From positions 39,987,001-40,051,000 of the forward strand of contig CM074858.1 of NCBI GenBank assembly GCA_037501455.1: DNA of 64,000 nt, given 5' to 3'. Both the position numbers and the translations under genes were made by a program. How positions within the stretch are numbered: position 1 is the stretch's first letter; the number at the start of each line of letters is the position of its first letter. The notes under the pieces are model-generated. The model did no database searches and was not told where the DNA came from. It was given only the letters and a program-made list of their open reading frames with translations. This DNA is from Lantana camara. Taxonomy: Eukaryota > Streptophyta > Magnoliopsida > Lamiales > Verbenaceae. Below are positions 43,729 through 56,999 of the stretch, in pieces.

Positions 43729-46700
43729 TGTAATGCCCCACTCATCCGATAAATAAGGTACGTCACCTTTCAACCTTTTTATGTGTTTAATTATGTGATT
43801 GGTGCGTTGTGTGGCCCTCTTTTGAACTCTTTTAGAGTTAGGGCCCTTTTTGTAATTTTCTTCTTTTAGGGGGGTTTTCCGGTCACTTCTCGTTCGGTAG
43901 AGATTTTGACTTCTTTGATCCCTTTAACGTGTCCGGGGCAGCGAAACGAGTCCGTAGACTCTAAGTTTGCCCAATTCTGACTTCGTTAGCCCGTTCTTCC
44001 GATCATTTTTGAGTACGAGGATCCGAGATATATACTCGGGGTTTCCTCGTTTTGCGTGCCAGAACAGCAGACTCAGCCTTCATCGTCTTCTCCAGCGATC
44101 CGTCACTATTCACACACAGTGAAGGTGTGAAAACATACACATGCTCGTTCTCCCTCGTTTCTCGACGGAATTCGACGAACCAATAGTAGAAATTTATCAG
44201 CTCGACGAGCCCGTCACAACCGTACCAGTTTCGTGGCCTGAAATTGACCAGCGGTGGTCCGAAGTTGGCGGTTTGCGCCACCTCTTCGCCGGCGACGATC
44301 CGGCGACTCTCGTCGGCCAACCGCTACCCTACCCTACGTTTTCGACCTTTCCCGTTCCATTTTCGGCCTTCTTTTTGAGCGAATCGCGATGGAGATGGCC
44401 GAATCGGCGGTGGCGCAGCGGCGGAACTTCGGCAGTGAATTGGGCCCTCTTCCCGGCCGGTTTTGGTGGTGCTCCCTTCACAAAAGTTATTCCGGACGAC
44501 GAGCTTGAGCTGTTCGTGGTGGTGGCGGCCAGAGAACCGGCCGGCGGCGGCGGACCGGTGGCGGACCGGGCCTGGACCGGCGGTCCGATTTTTCGGTGAC
44601 TTTTTCCGGGTTTTGGCTAGGGACTTTCGTAGGGCTCGTTACAAGCTTTCCAATGGTATGCCCGGATTTCATTTTCGTTTTACGGTTTACGTTTAATTTC
44701 AGTTTTCGTAGTAGGATTTAAGTTCGGTTTTTCGTCAACGAAGTCCGGCGTGATTAGCATTTTCTGAAATTGATCGAGGGCTTTTGTTGAGCAGGCCGAG
44801 ACGCACGTTTTTGTCCTTCCGGGGATTTTTCCGACCACCGAAGGCGGTGTTCCGGTGGCGGCCGGTGGCTGTTCGGCCGGCTACGGTAGCGGCATTCCGG
44901 TGACTTTCGGACAGAAGGTCCCTTTCGTTGTGGTAAGTTCAACGCCACATTCCGTTCGTCAATCGGATGTCCGGTTGATTTGTTGTGATTTATTTTGTGT
45001 ATTTCTATTTAATTGAAATTAATTATTTTAATTGCAATGAATTGTCAATTGCTTGATTTGTCGATCAATATGAATTCCAATGTGTACGAAAGCATGTATT
45101 AAATGAACTATGATATATGTTGATGCTTTGATTTGCAATTTGAACTCGGATATGCCGTATTTGAGCTATTTGTCTAACTTGAAGGGGTGTATGTGTAATT
45201 TTGTAAACAAAATGAATATTGTTTGATTTAATTAGGTAACCTTGTAATTGAATCCGTTTAGTGATAGATGAATTGAGTATGCCATGTGTGAATTATATAA
45301 AATTGATATAGTTGGAATTGATATGCGACTTTGTGAGATTTAAGTGATTTGAATGAGTCTATTTTATTTATTTTATAATTGTAAACTTGATATACTTGAG
45401 TTATAAATGTTATATGAAGTTCATGACTTGATTTGCTATGAATTATGAAAGATATGAAATGATTGGGCTTGAAACCCTCATGTATGGAATGTACTTGAAC
45501 GAATTACTTGATTATGTAACTCCATAACATCATTTTACTTCTTATACCTCTCATATCATGTGTTTAGCATTGCTGTGCGTCTATGTGATTTCATATTGAG
45601 TCAATTCTCACAAGTACCCATTGTTCCTTCTCTTGTACAGTTTGTTTCCAGGCCGGAGACTTCCAAATTGAATAGGCACCCGTATTGCTCTTGTTTCTTG
45701 TCTCGTGGTTATTCCAGGTGACGGTGTTTTCGTTCTAGTTACATATCAATCCCTACAACCCGTACGTGATAAGTTTTGGGCCAAAACCTTACATATATAT
45801 ATATATACATATACCATTTTCAAAGTGGAGTCATCGAGTAAATATTGATTGATCGAGTAAATATTGATCGAGTAAACCCTTTTCAAATGGATAATGATGA
45901 AATATGTTATGTTACTCATGGATCAAATGTTTTGGCGAGAAAAGAAAGAATGATTGATTGATTGCACTGAATGGGGCCCATGGGCTTGGTGTGAGTGGGG
46001 ACCCGAGGAGGCAAGGGCTGATGGTAAACCCTCACACTAGTCCCACTATTGAACGGCAGTACCAGACCTCGTCAGTAGATTGGCGGGGAAAGGGAGCTGA
46101 GTGCCATCTGGGGAGTCATGTAACCCCTTTTGGTCAATGATTGGGTGGTCGGGCCTTGCAAACCCACCACCAACCCGGAGGAAGAAGGTTGGAACTTATA
46201 TATGATTGATTATGATTGATTGATTGATTATGATATAATTGATAAGCACCGTGCGGGAAGGCCGGGAAACGGATTGCCCAAACGAATATATTCAGGACAT
46301 GATATGTGATCTGTGTGTATTATGATATTTTGCATGATCACCTATTTAATGTATTAATGATATTTGTCGTACACGATCGGAGTTTGGTTGGAGATTGTGC
46401 ACGCTCACTCGCCGAGCCTGATTGATTGAGTATGATTTATGAACTTAATGAATTTAATATGAATAGTCATAAAGTCTAAGCATTGCTTAGTCATTCTTTT
46501 GCCCTTTTTGGGAACTAACTTTAAATAAAACCTTGCTCGGGATTTATGACTTGCATGTGCATGTTTCTATATGATATGTATCGCTCCAACTCACTCAGTC
46601 TTCTAGAGACTGACCCCTCCTTCCCCCTTTTTCCAGTTTCTTTTGCAGGCGTTGGTTACTAGGCGGAGTTATGATTGTCGAGTCATTGTTCTAGTCTCAC

Positions 46701-47133
46701 TCATTTACACTCACTGCATATTATATTGTCTCTAAGTACTGTATTGATTTATTATTGTTGGCCGGTGTGCCCTTATTGAATTGATATTGATTCGGGACAG
46801 GTTAGGACAGGTTCTGGAGCCAGTTGAACCCGTTGTTATGTTGTTTCCTTGTATTGATTCGGGACAGGTTAGGACAGGTGTACTGATTAGTGGAACCCGT
46901 ATTTATATTCGTATTGGATTTCATTTATTTCATGGATATTACATAAATGATTTCCTTGCTTCCGCATTTTTGTTTTTGTTGATTGTCCCAGGGTTAGCTT
47001 CCGCCTAGTCAGGGCTGTTCTTTTGATTGTCACCCGTTCGCTGTGAGTCCGATTCATGTGTGGACTGCCTATTTCATATGTGGATTAGACTCATAGTGCG
47101 GGGGATGTGGTGCTTATCGTCCCGGGTGCTACA
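43729..47133 (+). repeat. 3' LTR of G
   Basis: 3405 bp, starting TGTAATGCC. It keeps the 90 bp near 44370-44460 that the 5' LTR lost. The donor-like site reads GTG|GTAAGT (near 44931). The conserved block is at about 45975-46418. Confidence 0.95.
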
Positions 47134-47138
47134 GAGTT

Positions 47139-49131
47139 GATTAGCAAAAGTTTAAAATTTTTCCAAAAGTTTAATCGTTATCTTACAATTTTCGTATTGT
47201 AAAGTTGGGTGTTTAGAAACTTACAAAGTTATAAGCTTTCTAGTGATGTCGTTACCGCCTAACGAACACCCTTCAAGAGAAATCCCTCGAACGACCTTCG
47301 AATTAGACTCCAAAGTAAAAGCCCTCCAAGGCGTATCCACACCAGACCTAGAACATGATCAAGCGAGTGAGAATGCTAGTTCTATGGCTTGTGTTAAGGC
47401 TAGGATAATTTTTTTCTTTGAAAACTTTTCTTTTGGATTTTCTCAAAAAACTTAACACTTCGTGACTGTTGGTCTAAAGAATAAGAGAAACACTTCGTGA
47501 GTGTTGGTCTAAAGAATAAGAGAAGCACCACCTCTTAAATTTATACAAGAGTGGTTCGAACTCCTAGGGTTTCCCAAACCTATGGGAGTTATTTTCTTGC
47601 TTACTAATTAACTCATTTAATTATTTAATTTCGTTGGAATAAAAAGGTCTTAACTTATTCTCCAAGTCTAGCAAGAGAAGACTTCTCTCTCCTACAATAA
47701 GAAGTTAGACTTTTCAACTTTCCTAAAGTTAAAAGTCAAGATTCAATAAATCAATTAATTCCCAATTAATTATTTATTGGGTTATGTTATTTGAGAATAG
47801 TCTTAACAATTAATTCAATAAGTAATTAAAAGACTAAAATTAATTAATTACAATTTACTTAATTAATTCTAGAAAAGAATTCGCGTGTGGAAAATTCCAC
47901 ACGCATGAAGCCACGTATGAGCCACGTGTGCTCGACACGTGGCAGCTTCCCACGCAATCCATGCTCCATTTCGATAAACTATTTTGATACTTCGTTAATC
48001 ATATTAACATCCTACCGTAACCCTCGTGTTCTGGCATTTGTGTGTGACCTTTTAGGTTCATCATTCGATTAGCAGTGACAACAATTAATTAATTCCCTAA
48101 TTAATTAATCACTTCACAGATCACACTACCGTAATCTAGCAATGGGTGAGTGACCCCTAGCCGAATAACGAAATGAATCGATGAACCTTTCAGTCAATGA
48201 CAATCAGTGAAATATGATCCTCCTACAACTCCATCTCTCAATTAAGAACTAAGGCATGGGAATATTCTCAGAGCCCAAATATTCTTGATCTTTAAAGTTA
48301 AGTTCGTTTCATATCCATTTCGATCTCAATCCTAGAAAACCCCATTTCTAGATGTCTTGATCTTTTATCCACCTTGGTCAAGGGTTTAATGTTTAATGGA
48401 CTACGAACAACTCAATCAGTAAGAGATCATTCTTGTTCTTAACAAGTGTAGGTCCTTTATCGATTCTACTAATTCTACATATGCCACTTGTGTAATCCCA
48501 ACATAGGCCGTGGTTCAGGTGTCTATATGGCGACACCATTTGGAGCCTATATCAAAGATTACAGAGTTAGCTCATATGAAACATTACAGAATCTCAAGTC
48601 TAAGGATTAATGAATCACGTCATTGACCTGTGAGATATTTTCTAATCCGGAAGTTTTAGGAAACTTCCTTTCCCATTTAGGAATGTTCTCACGCGGGACA
48701 TCTCAGTGATGAAGTTCTTGTAACAATCACCGTTATGTATTATAAACGCATCAATGTATGAACTTATCACTCCATGAAACTAAGTGGTCCTTCAAAGGGA
48801 CATAATCACATAAGCAAGTCTCAGCAGAGTCATGGTCGACACTCCCACTGTCTGTCAGACTCATCGACTTGGAGAAGTTTCTAATCCTCGCCTATGGAGT
48901 TAAGAACTTGTTTCATGTGCCGTTCCCATAATGAAAAAGTTCTTAACGGCCTCATCGGATTAGGGGAGTTCAATACATGCAAAACACAGTCAACCCAAAC
49001 AGACATAAATAAGCACATAAAAAAGTGATTGCCTATGAACAAAATCATCTCGTTTATTATTCAAAGACTGTTTATGATTTTACAAGGAAATAGTAAAGCA
49101 AACATCTGCTTTAAGGGCACTATTCCTAACA
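47139..49131 (-). mobile_element. Element H: probable copia-type LTR piece in the gag of E
   Basis: About 2 kb with no coding potential separates the two halves of the E gag. Read on the minus strand its right end starts TGTTAGGAATAG, a start typical of some copia-type LTRs, and its left end can be read as ending CTAATCA. I find no clear target duplication (flanks AGAGT and ATAAA), no primer site and no polyprotein. It may be a solo LTR or a truncated copy. A 35-bp direct repeat lies at 47456-47525. The left boundary is uncertain by tens of bases. Confidence 0.5.
47456..47525. repeat. 35-bp tandem duplication in H
   Basis: Two units, 47456-47490 and 47491-47525, both starting CACTTCGTGA, differ at only two positions. 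Confidence 0.93.
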
Positions 49132-49523
49132 ATAAAGCCACCAAGAGGGCTTTAACAGTTGAAAGGTGGATTATGATAAGAGGTAAAGAAAAGGATGAAT
49201 CGGAGCCTGGACTTGAATCGAGTCTATGCTCCAACCTATAAGTAGGTGGAAGACCTTACCAATCCGGGAACCGAACTAAGAAGATTCGTGGGAAGAAGCA
49301 CAAAACCGAAAATTCTTCAAAGTCGAAGAAAGAGTTTGAACCGTGTACCCGCTGTAGAGGAACCAACCATGCCTATGATGCGTGTTGGGATAGGCTGAAG
49401 AGATGCTATGCTCGTGGATTAACCGAGCACAAGGTTTCCGAATGTGATCCATCGAGAGCTAATAGGTACCGAATGCGAGGCCAACGACTTCAAATTGAAG
49501 ACTTACGTGAACCCGAGAATTGA
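49132..49523 (+). pseudogene. gag: gag of E, C-terminal part with zinc knuckles
   Basis: The frame resumes after H and runs to a TGA at 49521-49523, with an in-frame TAA near 49239. It is basic and serine-rich, then has one intact zinc knuckle (CTRCRGTNHAYDAC) and a second in which the second cysteine is arginine (CYARGLTEHKVSEC). After the stop there are only about 850 bases up to the polypurine tract, with no protease, RT or integrase, so E ended with Gag and carried no pol. Confidence 0.82.
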
Positions 49524-50370
49524 GGTACTTGCATTCATGGGACGTGCATTCATATCATAATTTAAATTTTGGTTATTTTTCTTTCTACATGCCTTAGATT
49601 GTATTTGGTTAATTATGTGATTTTATGACCGATTGATGACTATGTGATGCATTCCATTTGCACCCTTAACTCGACATGCATATTAGTGTTTATTTAATAA
49701 GATATTACTTCCCTTATGCCGCCGAATTTTGTGAGCAACAGGATTGAGAAGAATTTCCAGACGTGATTGTAGGCCAGAGATGTCAACCATGATCGAATCA
49801 TTCCAAGGACAAGTTTTTCAAGACTTCGGTGAACGGTACATTGAAAATACATATCATGTGCATCATGAATCTTTAGTTTTATTTTGTGCTTTGAGTGTTC
49901 GAGTGCTTTTGTTACGTGGTAAGTTGAGGGTCGTGCTTTGCAACGTTCTTCATAATAAGTTCTAAGGACCTAGGTCAGAGGTGAGCAATGGTTCGAATGG
50001 TAACCTCGAGCCACGAGTTGGAGTGGCGTTAGAAGACCCATTTGGGTTGGAGAACAAATTGTGGAATTTCTTTAACAACCCTATTTGTGATTCCGAGTTG
50101 TGGGTGGTTTGGATGAATTCAAACGGTGGGAGTCGAATCACTTTGGACACTCCTATTGTGCGGAAACGTTCGAGCTATTCTAAGTCGGGATCGAGTTCGT
50201 GTGGAGCTTGGAGTGAAGATTCAAACCCCTTGGCGTGTGAAGATCTTTCTCGAGCTAACCCTTGTCGGGACGTCGAGAACCCCGAACTTGGGTGAATATG
50301 AGAGAGTTTCTCGCAGTTCTAACTGGAGTAGTAGGACCTAGGGACAGGTCCTCTTTAGGGGGGGGTAGAT
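49524..50370 (+). mobile_element. Post-gag spacer and PPT of E
   Basis: No pol is present. The spacer has GGTGAACGGTACATTG (near 49829), CATGCATATTAGTGTTTA (near 49676) and a GCACGTGCATCA-like motif, each related to motifs in the internal regions of A and G. A frame of 104 codons at 49981-50295 resembles nothing known to me. The G-rich tract at 50357-50370 precedes the 3' LTR. Confidence 0.7.
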
Positions 50371-51192
50371 TGTAACATCCCGATTCTTCAGCATTCCAGG
50401 TACGGTGTTACGAGAGAGTTTAATTCTGTATTTATGTGATTCGTATGCTTTATGTGTCAACGTGTAATTTATTTAAGTTATATACGCTTTAGAATTTAAT
50501 TAAAATGTTTGGGCTCGAATGCCCAATATTTGAAATATTAGGGACCTAATTGTAATTAGGGTGTTTTAGCCTTCGTGGCAACCTTGTGCTCAGGAATTCG
50601 AATTCGAATTCCGACCCCTTCATTGAGTTCATTTTGACGATTAGGATTCAACGAAAGTAACTTTATATTTTTCTAAAGCCGTTCGATAGCCTTACTATTT
50701 TAAAATCCGATCCGTTTGAACCGAATACCGTTTAAACCTACCCGTTTTTACTCCACCCGACCCGTTTATAACCCAAAATGAGTTGAAAAATAAGCTCATT
50801 TCTCCCTCCCCACTCTCACGTTAGAAGCAAAGGAATGAAGAGAAGAAGAAGAAAGCCACCCCAACACCCTTTCGAGCTCAAGAACCTCGCCTCCGTTCAT
50901 CCTATCAACGATCCACGGTAAGCAATGTACTCCTCTCATTAAGTTCTTCGATTTAATACCTCGTTCGGGTCTCGATTTCGTGTTTATGTAGCCTATTTGG
51001 GGAGATGATAAATAGTGCTAAGTTCGGGTTTTGGGTGTTCGGGCTTGTTTCGAAGTTCGATTTGTGCTCTAATGTGTTCTATATGTGTTATGTGATGTTA
51101 TATGTTCGTTTTGGGAAGATTCTTAGGGTTTGGGATGGGTTTTAGGGAGGTTGGAAGCCTCCCCGCGTTGCAGTCGCCATGGCTGAAAGCTT
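50371..51192 (+). repeat. 3' LTR of E, cut by element I
   Basis: It starts TGTAACATCC and follows the 5' LTR (31569-32046 and 35323-35652), including the region where F inserted, until it stops within GAAAGCTT. Element I begins there. The rest of this LTR is not in the window and may lie past its right edge. Confidence 0.88.
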
Positions 51193-51999
51193 TGTCACGC
51201 CCGCTGACAAGCGTCGAATTTGTCAAAATAAAGTAATCCTATTCACAACTAAAAACTGAGTATAGTGCGAACGGATTGAATCCTCAGGGATTGGGTGAAA
51301 ATAATTGTAATTTAGTCACGAAAGAATTCACTAAAATTAACGAGTAAAAATCGGGGGTTTTGAAGTTACTAAACTAATTAACAACTAATAATTAAAAATG
51401 ACGTAAAAACAAGAAATCACGTAGGAATTGTAGTTTTGATAAATCAGTTGGGAAGACAATACCTAGCTAGGATTCAAAATTCAATTTAGGACATCGATCA
51501 TAGACGCAAAAAAAAAATTCAGTTATTCAAATAGACTAGCTATAGCGGATAGAGACACTTGACTCCGCCTCGTTTTCTCGTACATAATAGAATAACCTAG
51601 AGACACTCGACAGTTCTTCCCTAACCAACTCACAACCCCTAGAGACACATGACAGGATTTAATGAGTCAACAACATTAAGAATTAAGAAAACACTAGCCC
51701 AAATTAACCTAGTCACGACACGTGTTAAATTTAAATCTGATTATTAACTCCCTTAACAAGTTAAGAACTGCGACCGATCCTTCTCGTTAATGTACCACTA
51801 AGCATCTGTCATGCATTACGTGTACTTCATGCAATCATAATTAGCAATATGCAATCATCTACTTAGAAAATCGGGCCCTAATCCATTAAGCAAATAATTA
51901 ACAATAAACTTAACACACGGAGAATAAATAAATACTTGAATTAAAACTGAATTATAAATGCCACTTAGGTCTCACGATGTCGAAAACATAAGTTGAAAA
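51193..51999 (-). repeat. Element I: Tat/Athila-type 3' LTR, distal part
   Basis: On the minus strand this is the end of an LTR that begins at 59253 (TGATAACGC) and ends GGGCGTGACA at 51193. Without J it is about 1.43 kb. Near its end the short inverted repeat TGACAA/TTGTCA (51206 on) is visible. The placement in the Tat/Athila group rests on the tract before the LTR start, not on protein. Confidence 0.65.
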
Positions 52000-52214
52000 T
52001 GTAACACCCCAAACGGAGGATGCCACATCCCCCGCACTGTGACCCAGACCCGGTCATGAAATGGAAGTACATGCCCGAATCCGAATCAGAGTGAACAGGA
52101 GATAAACACACACGCTATGCTAGGCGGATCTAACTCGACAAAACTCAGAGCGTGGAAGCAATTCAAACATTCAAAATAAGATAACGGAAGCATTTAAATC
52201 AACAATCAAAACAA

Positions 52215-52324
52215 GTGACGGGTTCAACTAGCATAGATACCTAGTCCCGAATATCAACAAGCATAACAGGTGACGTGTTCAACTAGCATAGATACCTAGT
52301 CCCGAATATCCGATCAACATAACG
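52215..52324. repeat. 55-bp tandem duplication in J
   Basis: Units at 52215-52269 and 52270-52324 share TTCAACTAGCATAGATACCT. It stands near the LTR end where G and F have their own GGGACAGG repeats. Confidence 0.88.
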
Positions 52325-53386
52325 TAATAATCATCAAGTGCCACACAGGGCCGAATACGAATGCCACACAGGGCTACAGAAAGGTAGAGTATAATCTCAA
52401 GTCTACAAGTCATGACATAAGTAAAGTGTATGAAAGACAAATGCAACTAGAAAGGCTAGACCGACGAAGTGCAACTCAAATGACTCACTCCCGCCTAGCA
52501 AATGCCAACAGGCCTGCAACTAAAAGTTTAAATGAGGGGTCAGTCAACTTGACCGAGTGAGGGGGCTAACGCACACCCACAATATATATATATAAAGAGC
52601 ATAGCACAAAATAAAAGGATGGACTCATGAATCGGGGATAGGTGTTGCATACCAAAACATTTCGAAATAACCCAAATAGATATAGATATAAGTTTAGAAA
52701 CCATTTTCCAGAAAGGCTCTATCCCGATTCATAATTCCATAACAGAAAAGAACACATGCTCGGCGAGTACGAGCTTCCCACCTTTACTCCTCATAATAGA
52801 ACAAAACGGAAATATAGAAATAAGTCCCTCCTCAACTCTAGTGATGGAAGAGCCCCGCGTTGGCCCTAACCATCCATAATAAAACCGTCTAAAATAGACT
52901 CGACCTCAAGGGGTAGCGAACCCACAAGAGTCCTCCCCGGCCTTAGCCGAAGGCTCAAGATATCACACCTCCCCTATCTCCCTGAGTCGCGCAATGATAT
53001 CTTAAATGTAACATACGCACATGGTTGAAACCCCGACGGCCCTAACCGTCCCTGGGGACCCCATTACCCATAGCTCCTCAGATCCACAACAGAACAGTAC
53101 AAAACAGAACAGATACCATATATCATGGCAAACTCGCTACAGAATCATAACATAACTGAATTTTCCAAAATAGTTTACATATGCCTCAAAAACTCATTTT
53201 TATATATCCCCACGCTATGGAATTTAAGCCACGAAGGCTCCCTCCCACGCAGGACGCACGCACAAGGTCATAAACATATCATATCCAACACATACGTATT
53301 TATAATAAGGTATACTCGCATGCAAGGGTAGAAATCAGCATGTAAAGGCCATAGGTCGCATAACTATACAAAATCCTAAACCTCAC

Positions 53387-53450
53387 CTGAGAAGCGACGA
53401 GATACCAGAACTGACAAGACGAATACATACTCGATCAGGTTGTCTCCACC
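53387..53450 (-). other. Candidate mini-exon of J (64 nt)
   Basis: On the minus strand 64 bases lie between CAG and GTGAGG, equivalent to the 65-nt cassettes of B, D, F, G and M. Confidence 0.42.
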
Positions 53451-53559
53451 CTGGAGATCACTGTACAGAAAAGGGAATACAGTTTACTCATGAGAAAAGA
53501 CTCAGACATGAACCATAGAGACGCACGGCGAAACTCAACATGATCATAGTATACATAAG

Positions 53560-55775
53560 TGTAGCACCCGGGACGATAGGCACCACATCCCCCGCACTAT
53601 GAGTCTAATCCACATATGAAATAGGCAGTCCACACATGAATCAGACTCACAGCGAACGGGTGGCAATCAAAAGTACAGTCCTGACTAGGCGGAAGCTAAC
53701 CCTGGAACCATCAACAAAACCCAAAATGCGGAAGCAAGGAAATCATTCATGTAATATTCATGAAATAATGGAAATCCAATACGAATATAAATACGGGTTC
53801 CACTAATCAGTACACCTGTCCTAACCTGAATCAATACAAGGAAACAATATAACAACGGGTTCAACTGGCTCCAGAACCTGTCCTAACCTGTCCCGAATCA
53901 ATATCAATTCAATAAGGTACACCGGCCAACGATAATTAATCAATATAGTATTTAAAGACAATATAATATGCAGTGAGTGTAAATGAGTGAGACTAGAACA
54001 ATGACTCGACACTCTAACTCCGCCTAGTAACCAATGCCTGCAAAAGAAACAGGAAAAAGGGGGAAAGAGGGGTCAGTCTCTAGAAGACCGAGTGAGCAGG
54101 AGCGATACATACAATATAGAAACATGCACATGCAAGTCATAAATCCCGAGCAAGGTTTTATTTAAAGTTAGTTCCCAAAAAGGGCAAAAGAATGACTAAG
54201 CAATGCTCAGACTTTACGACTATTCATATTAAATTTATTAAGTTCATAAATCATACTCAATCAATAAGGCTCGGCGAGTGAGGGTGCACAATCTCCAACC
54301 AAACTCCGACCGTGTACGATAAATATCATTAATACATTAAATAGGTGATCATGCAATATATCATAATACACTCAGATCACATGCCATGTCCTAAATATAT
54401 TTGTTTGGGCAATCCGATTCCCGGCCTTCCCGCACAGTGCCTATCAATCAATAATCAATCAATCATTTTCAATCATAAATAAGTTCCAACCTTCTTCCTC
54501 CGGGTTGGTGGTGGGTTTGCAAGGCCCGACCACCCAATCATTGGCCAAAAGGGGTTACATGACTCCCCAGATGGCACTCAGCTCCCTTTCCCCGCCAATC
54601 TCCTGACGAGGTCCGGTACCGCTGTTCAATAGTGGGACTAGTGTGAGGGTTTACCGTCAGCCCTTGCCTCCTCGGGTCCCCACTCACACCAAGCCCCTGG
54701 GCCCCATTCTGTGCAATCAATCAATCAATCTTTTCTCGCCAAAACATTTGATTCATAAGAATCATACCATATTTCATAATCCATTTGAAAAGGGGTTTAC
54801 TCGATCAATATTTACTCGATCAATCCGTATTTACTCGATCAATATTTACTCGATAACTCTCCTTTTAAAAGTAACATATATATAATCATAAGGTTTTGGC
54901 CAAAGCTTTTCACATACGGGTTGTAGGGTTTGATATGTAACTAGAACGAAAACACCCTCACCTGAAGTACCACGGGACAAGAAACAAGAGCAATACGGGT
55001 GCCTATTCAATTTGGAAGTCTCCGGCACCAAAACTGGTCGGGAAGAGGCCGAACTACCACCCCAAAGTCGCGCCGCTGCGTCACCGTCGGAACCACAACC
55101 TATGCCGCGATTCGCTCCAAACCGAGGCTGGAAATGGAACGGGAAGGGTCGAAAACATGGGGTAGGGTGGTTGTTGGCCGGCGAGAGTCGCCGGAACGCC
55201 GCCGGCGTGGAGGTGGCGCAACCCGCCACCATCGGACCACCGCTGCGCCGCCGCTGGTCACTTTCAGGCCACGAAACTGGTACGGTTGTGACGGGCTCGT
55301 CGAGCTGATGAATTTCCACTATTGATTCGTCGAATTCCGTCGAGAAACGAGGGAGAACGAGCATGTGTATGTTTTCACACCTCCACTGTGTGTGAACAGT
55401 GCTGATAGCTGGAGGAAGACGATGAAGTCTGCTGATCTGATTTTGGCACGCAAAACGAGAAAACCCGAGTATATATCTCTGGTCCTCATACGCAAAAACG
55501 ATCGGAAGAACGAGCTAACGAAGTCAGAATTAGGCAAACTTAGAGTCTATGGACTCGTCTCGATGCCCCGGACGCAAAGGAGGGGTCAAAGAAGTCAAAA
55601 TCTCTACCGAACGAGAAGTGATCGGAAAAACCCCTCAAAAGAAGAAAATTACAAAAAGGGCCCTAACTCTAAAAGAGTCCAAAAGAGGGCCACACAACGC
55701 ACCAATCACATAATTAAACACATAAAAAGGTTGGAAGGTGACGTACCTTATTTATCGAATGAGCGGGGCGTTACA
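53560..55775 (-). mobile_element. Element K: deleted solo LTR of the G family, inside J
   Basis: A 2216-bp LTR on the minus strand with duplication ATAAG on both sides (53555-53559 and 55776-55780). It matches the LTR of G but lacks about 1.2 kb: near 55028 the sequence jumps from the first part of the GC-rich leader to the cassette start (GGAGACTTCC). The donor-like site, the AT-rich spacer and the acceptor of the cassette are thus gone, while CTGAC, pyrimidine tract and TTGCAG (near 54038-54098) remain. Confidence 0.93.
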
Positions 55776-56136
55776 ATAAGTGTCCATATTGTGCCACTAA
55801 TGTGGTGTCGTGATCAATTAAGGTATATCACTGTACGACAAAGTCATATTTACATGTAGCAAATTCCATATATAAGTATAATAGTAATTCAAATATTGAA
55901 CAACATTTAATGTTCCAAACATGAATCAAAGTCGTATTATATCAAATAAATTCATATTTAAATAAGTACAATTAATGTATTGCGTAGAAACAAGTTTGTA
56001 AATCAATTAGCGCTTAGCATAATTAGAATTTAACATATACTTCAATTACACAACACACATACTCCCACGCTTACAGAAATTGATGTACTAAATTTATTCA
56101 CATATTAAACTCACTTAATTACTTAGTTCATATAGG

Positions 56137-56161
56137 TATATATATATATATATATATATAA
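56137..56161. repeat. (TA)12 microsatellite in J
   Basis: An uninterrupted TA run of about 25 bases. Confidence 0.9.
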
Positions 56162-56999
56162 CCGTATTCACACACAGACATACACACACACCACTCCTAA
56201 ATCATTAAACACCTTTTAATTAATATGGTATACCATATTATTAAACTCCTTTATATTATATATATATGTAATCGGTTCAATATCAACAGTTGTGGCATGT
56301 ATTTGTATATAACATAAGGCAGGTACAAGTACAAATTAACATCTTAGAGCAATTCTCACACTCATGCATTAATAGCTTTAGTCAGTTTTAATTAAAACAT
56401 ATTAAATTCAAGTTACATAATGTATTAACAAGCCATACCACGAGATATCCAAATCATTCTAAATCAAGAATCCATATTTAAAATTATACTTTACAACACA
56501 TAATTGCATTTAAATTATAACCAACAGATTTAATTCTTCAAGAGTTGATGAAATACAAATCCAATTACATAAACCTAATGTTCAATTTATATCATGTATC
56601 ACGTGGATTCCAATTCAACAATTACTAGGTCTCTAACAAGGTACAACCAATTACATACAATAGACAAAGACTTGTTCAAATTAAAAGATAATTCAACTAG
56701 AATCTAGAAACCATAATACCAGATCTGAATAGGCTTACACAAACGCCTAACAAAAATAAATGTGTTTCGAAAACCTAAAGCATGAAGGTCTTTAAACTCA
56801 TACTGTAATACAGATGACATAGTTTATAACTAATTAGAAGAAGTCCATTCGCATCAGTACCTTAAACCAACGAAAGTATTAAAGGAGTGTATATTAAAGA
56901 AATACATACATAATTGCACCATAATTATAACAGGTAACATTCTGATCTATTTAAATGCAAACACAAACCCATACATGTACATATGTAAGCAGAGGGGTG

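Larger units (their letters stand above)
37204..47133 (+). mobile_element. Element G: complete non-autonomous LTR element
   Basis: G is 9930 bp from TGTAATGCC to GTGCTACA, with the duplication GAGTT on both sides (37199-37203 and 47134-47138), inserted in the gag of E. It has two LTRs (3317 and 3405 bp), a primer site, 3.2 kb of non-coding internal sequence and a polypurine tract. It has no gag or pol, so its proteins must have come from another element. The LTRs differ by scattered substitutions and several indels, the largest 90 bp. Confidence 0.96.

Noticed and set aside
49981..50295. 104-codon frame in the spacer of E as a gene
   Set aside because: No known domain, no repeat in another copy in this window, and it overlaps a second frame; probably chance.
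55365..55859. 164-codon frame at the right end of K
   Set aside because: It runs over the LTR border into J and is antisense to the LTR; not conserved in the G LTRs.
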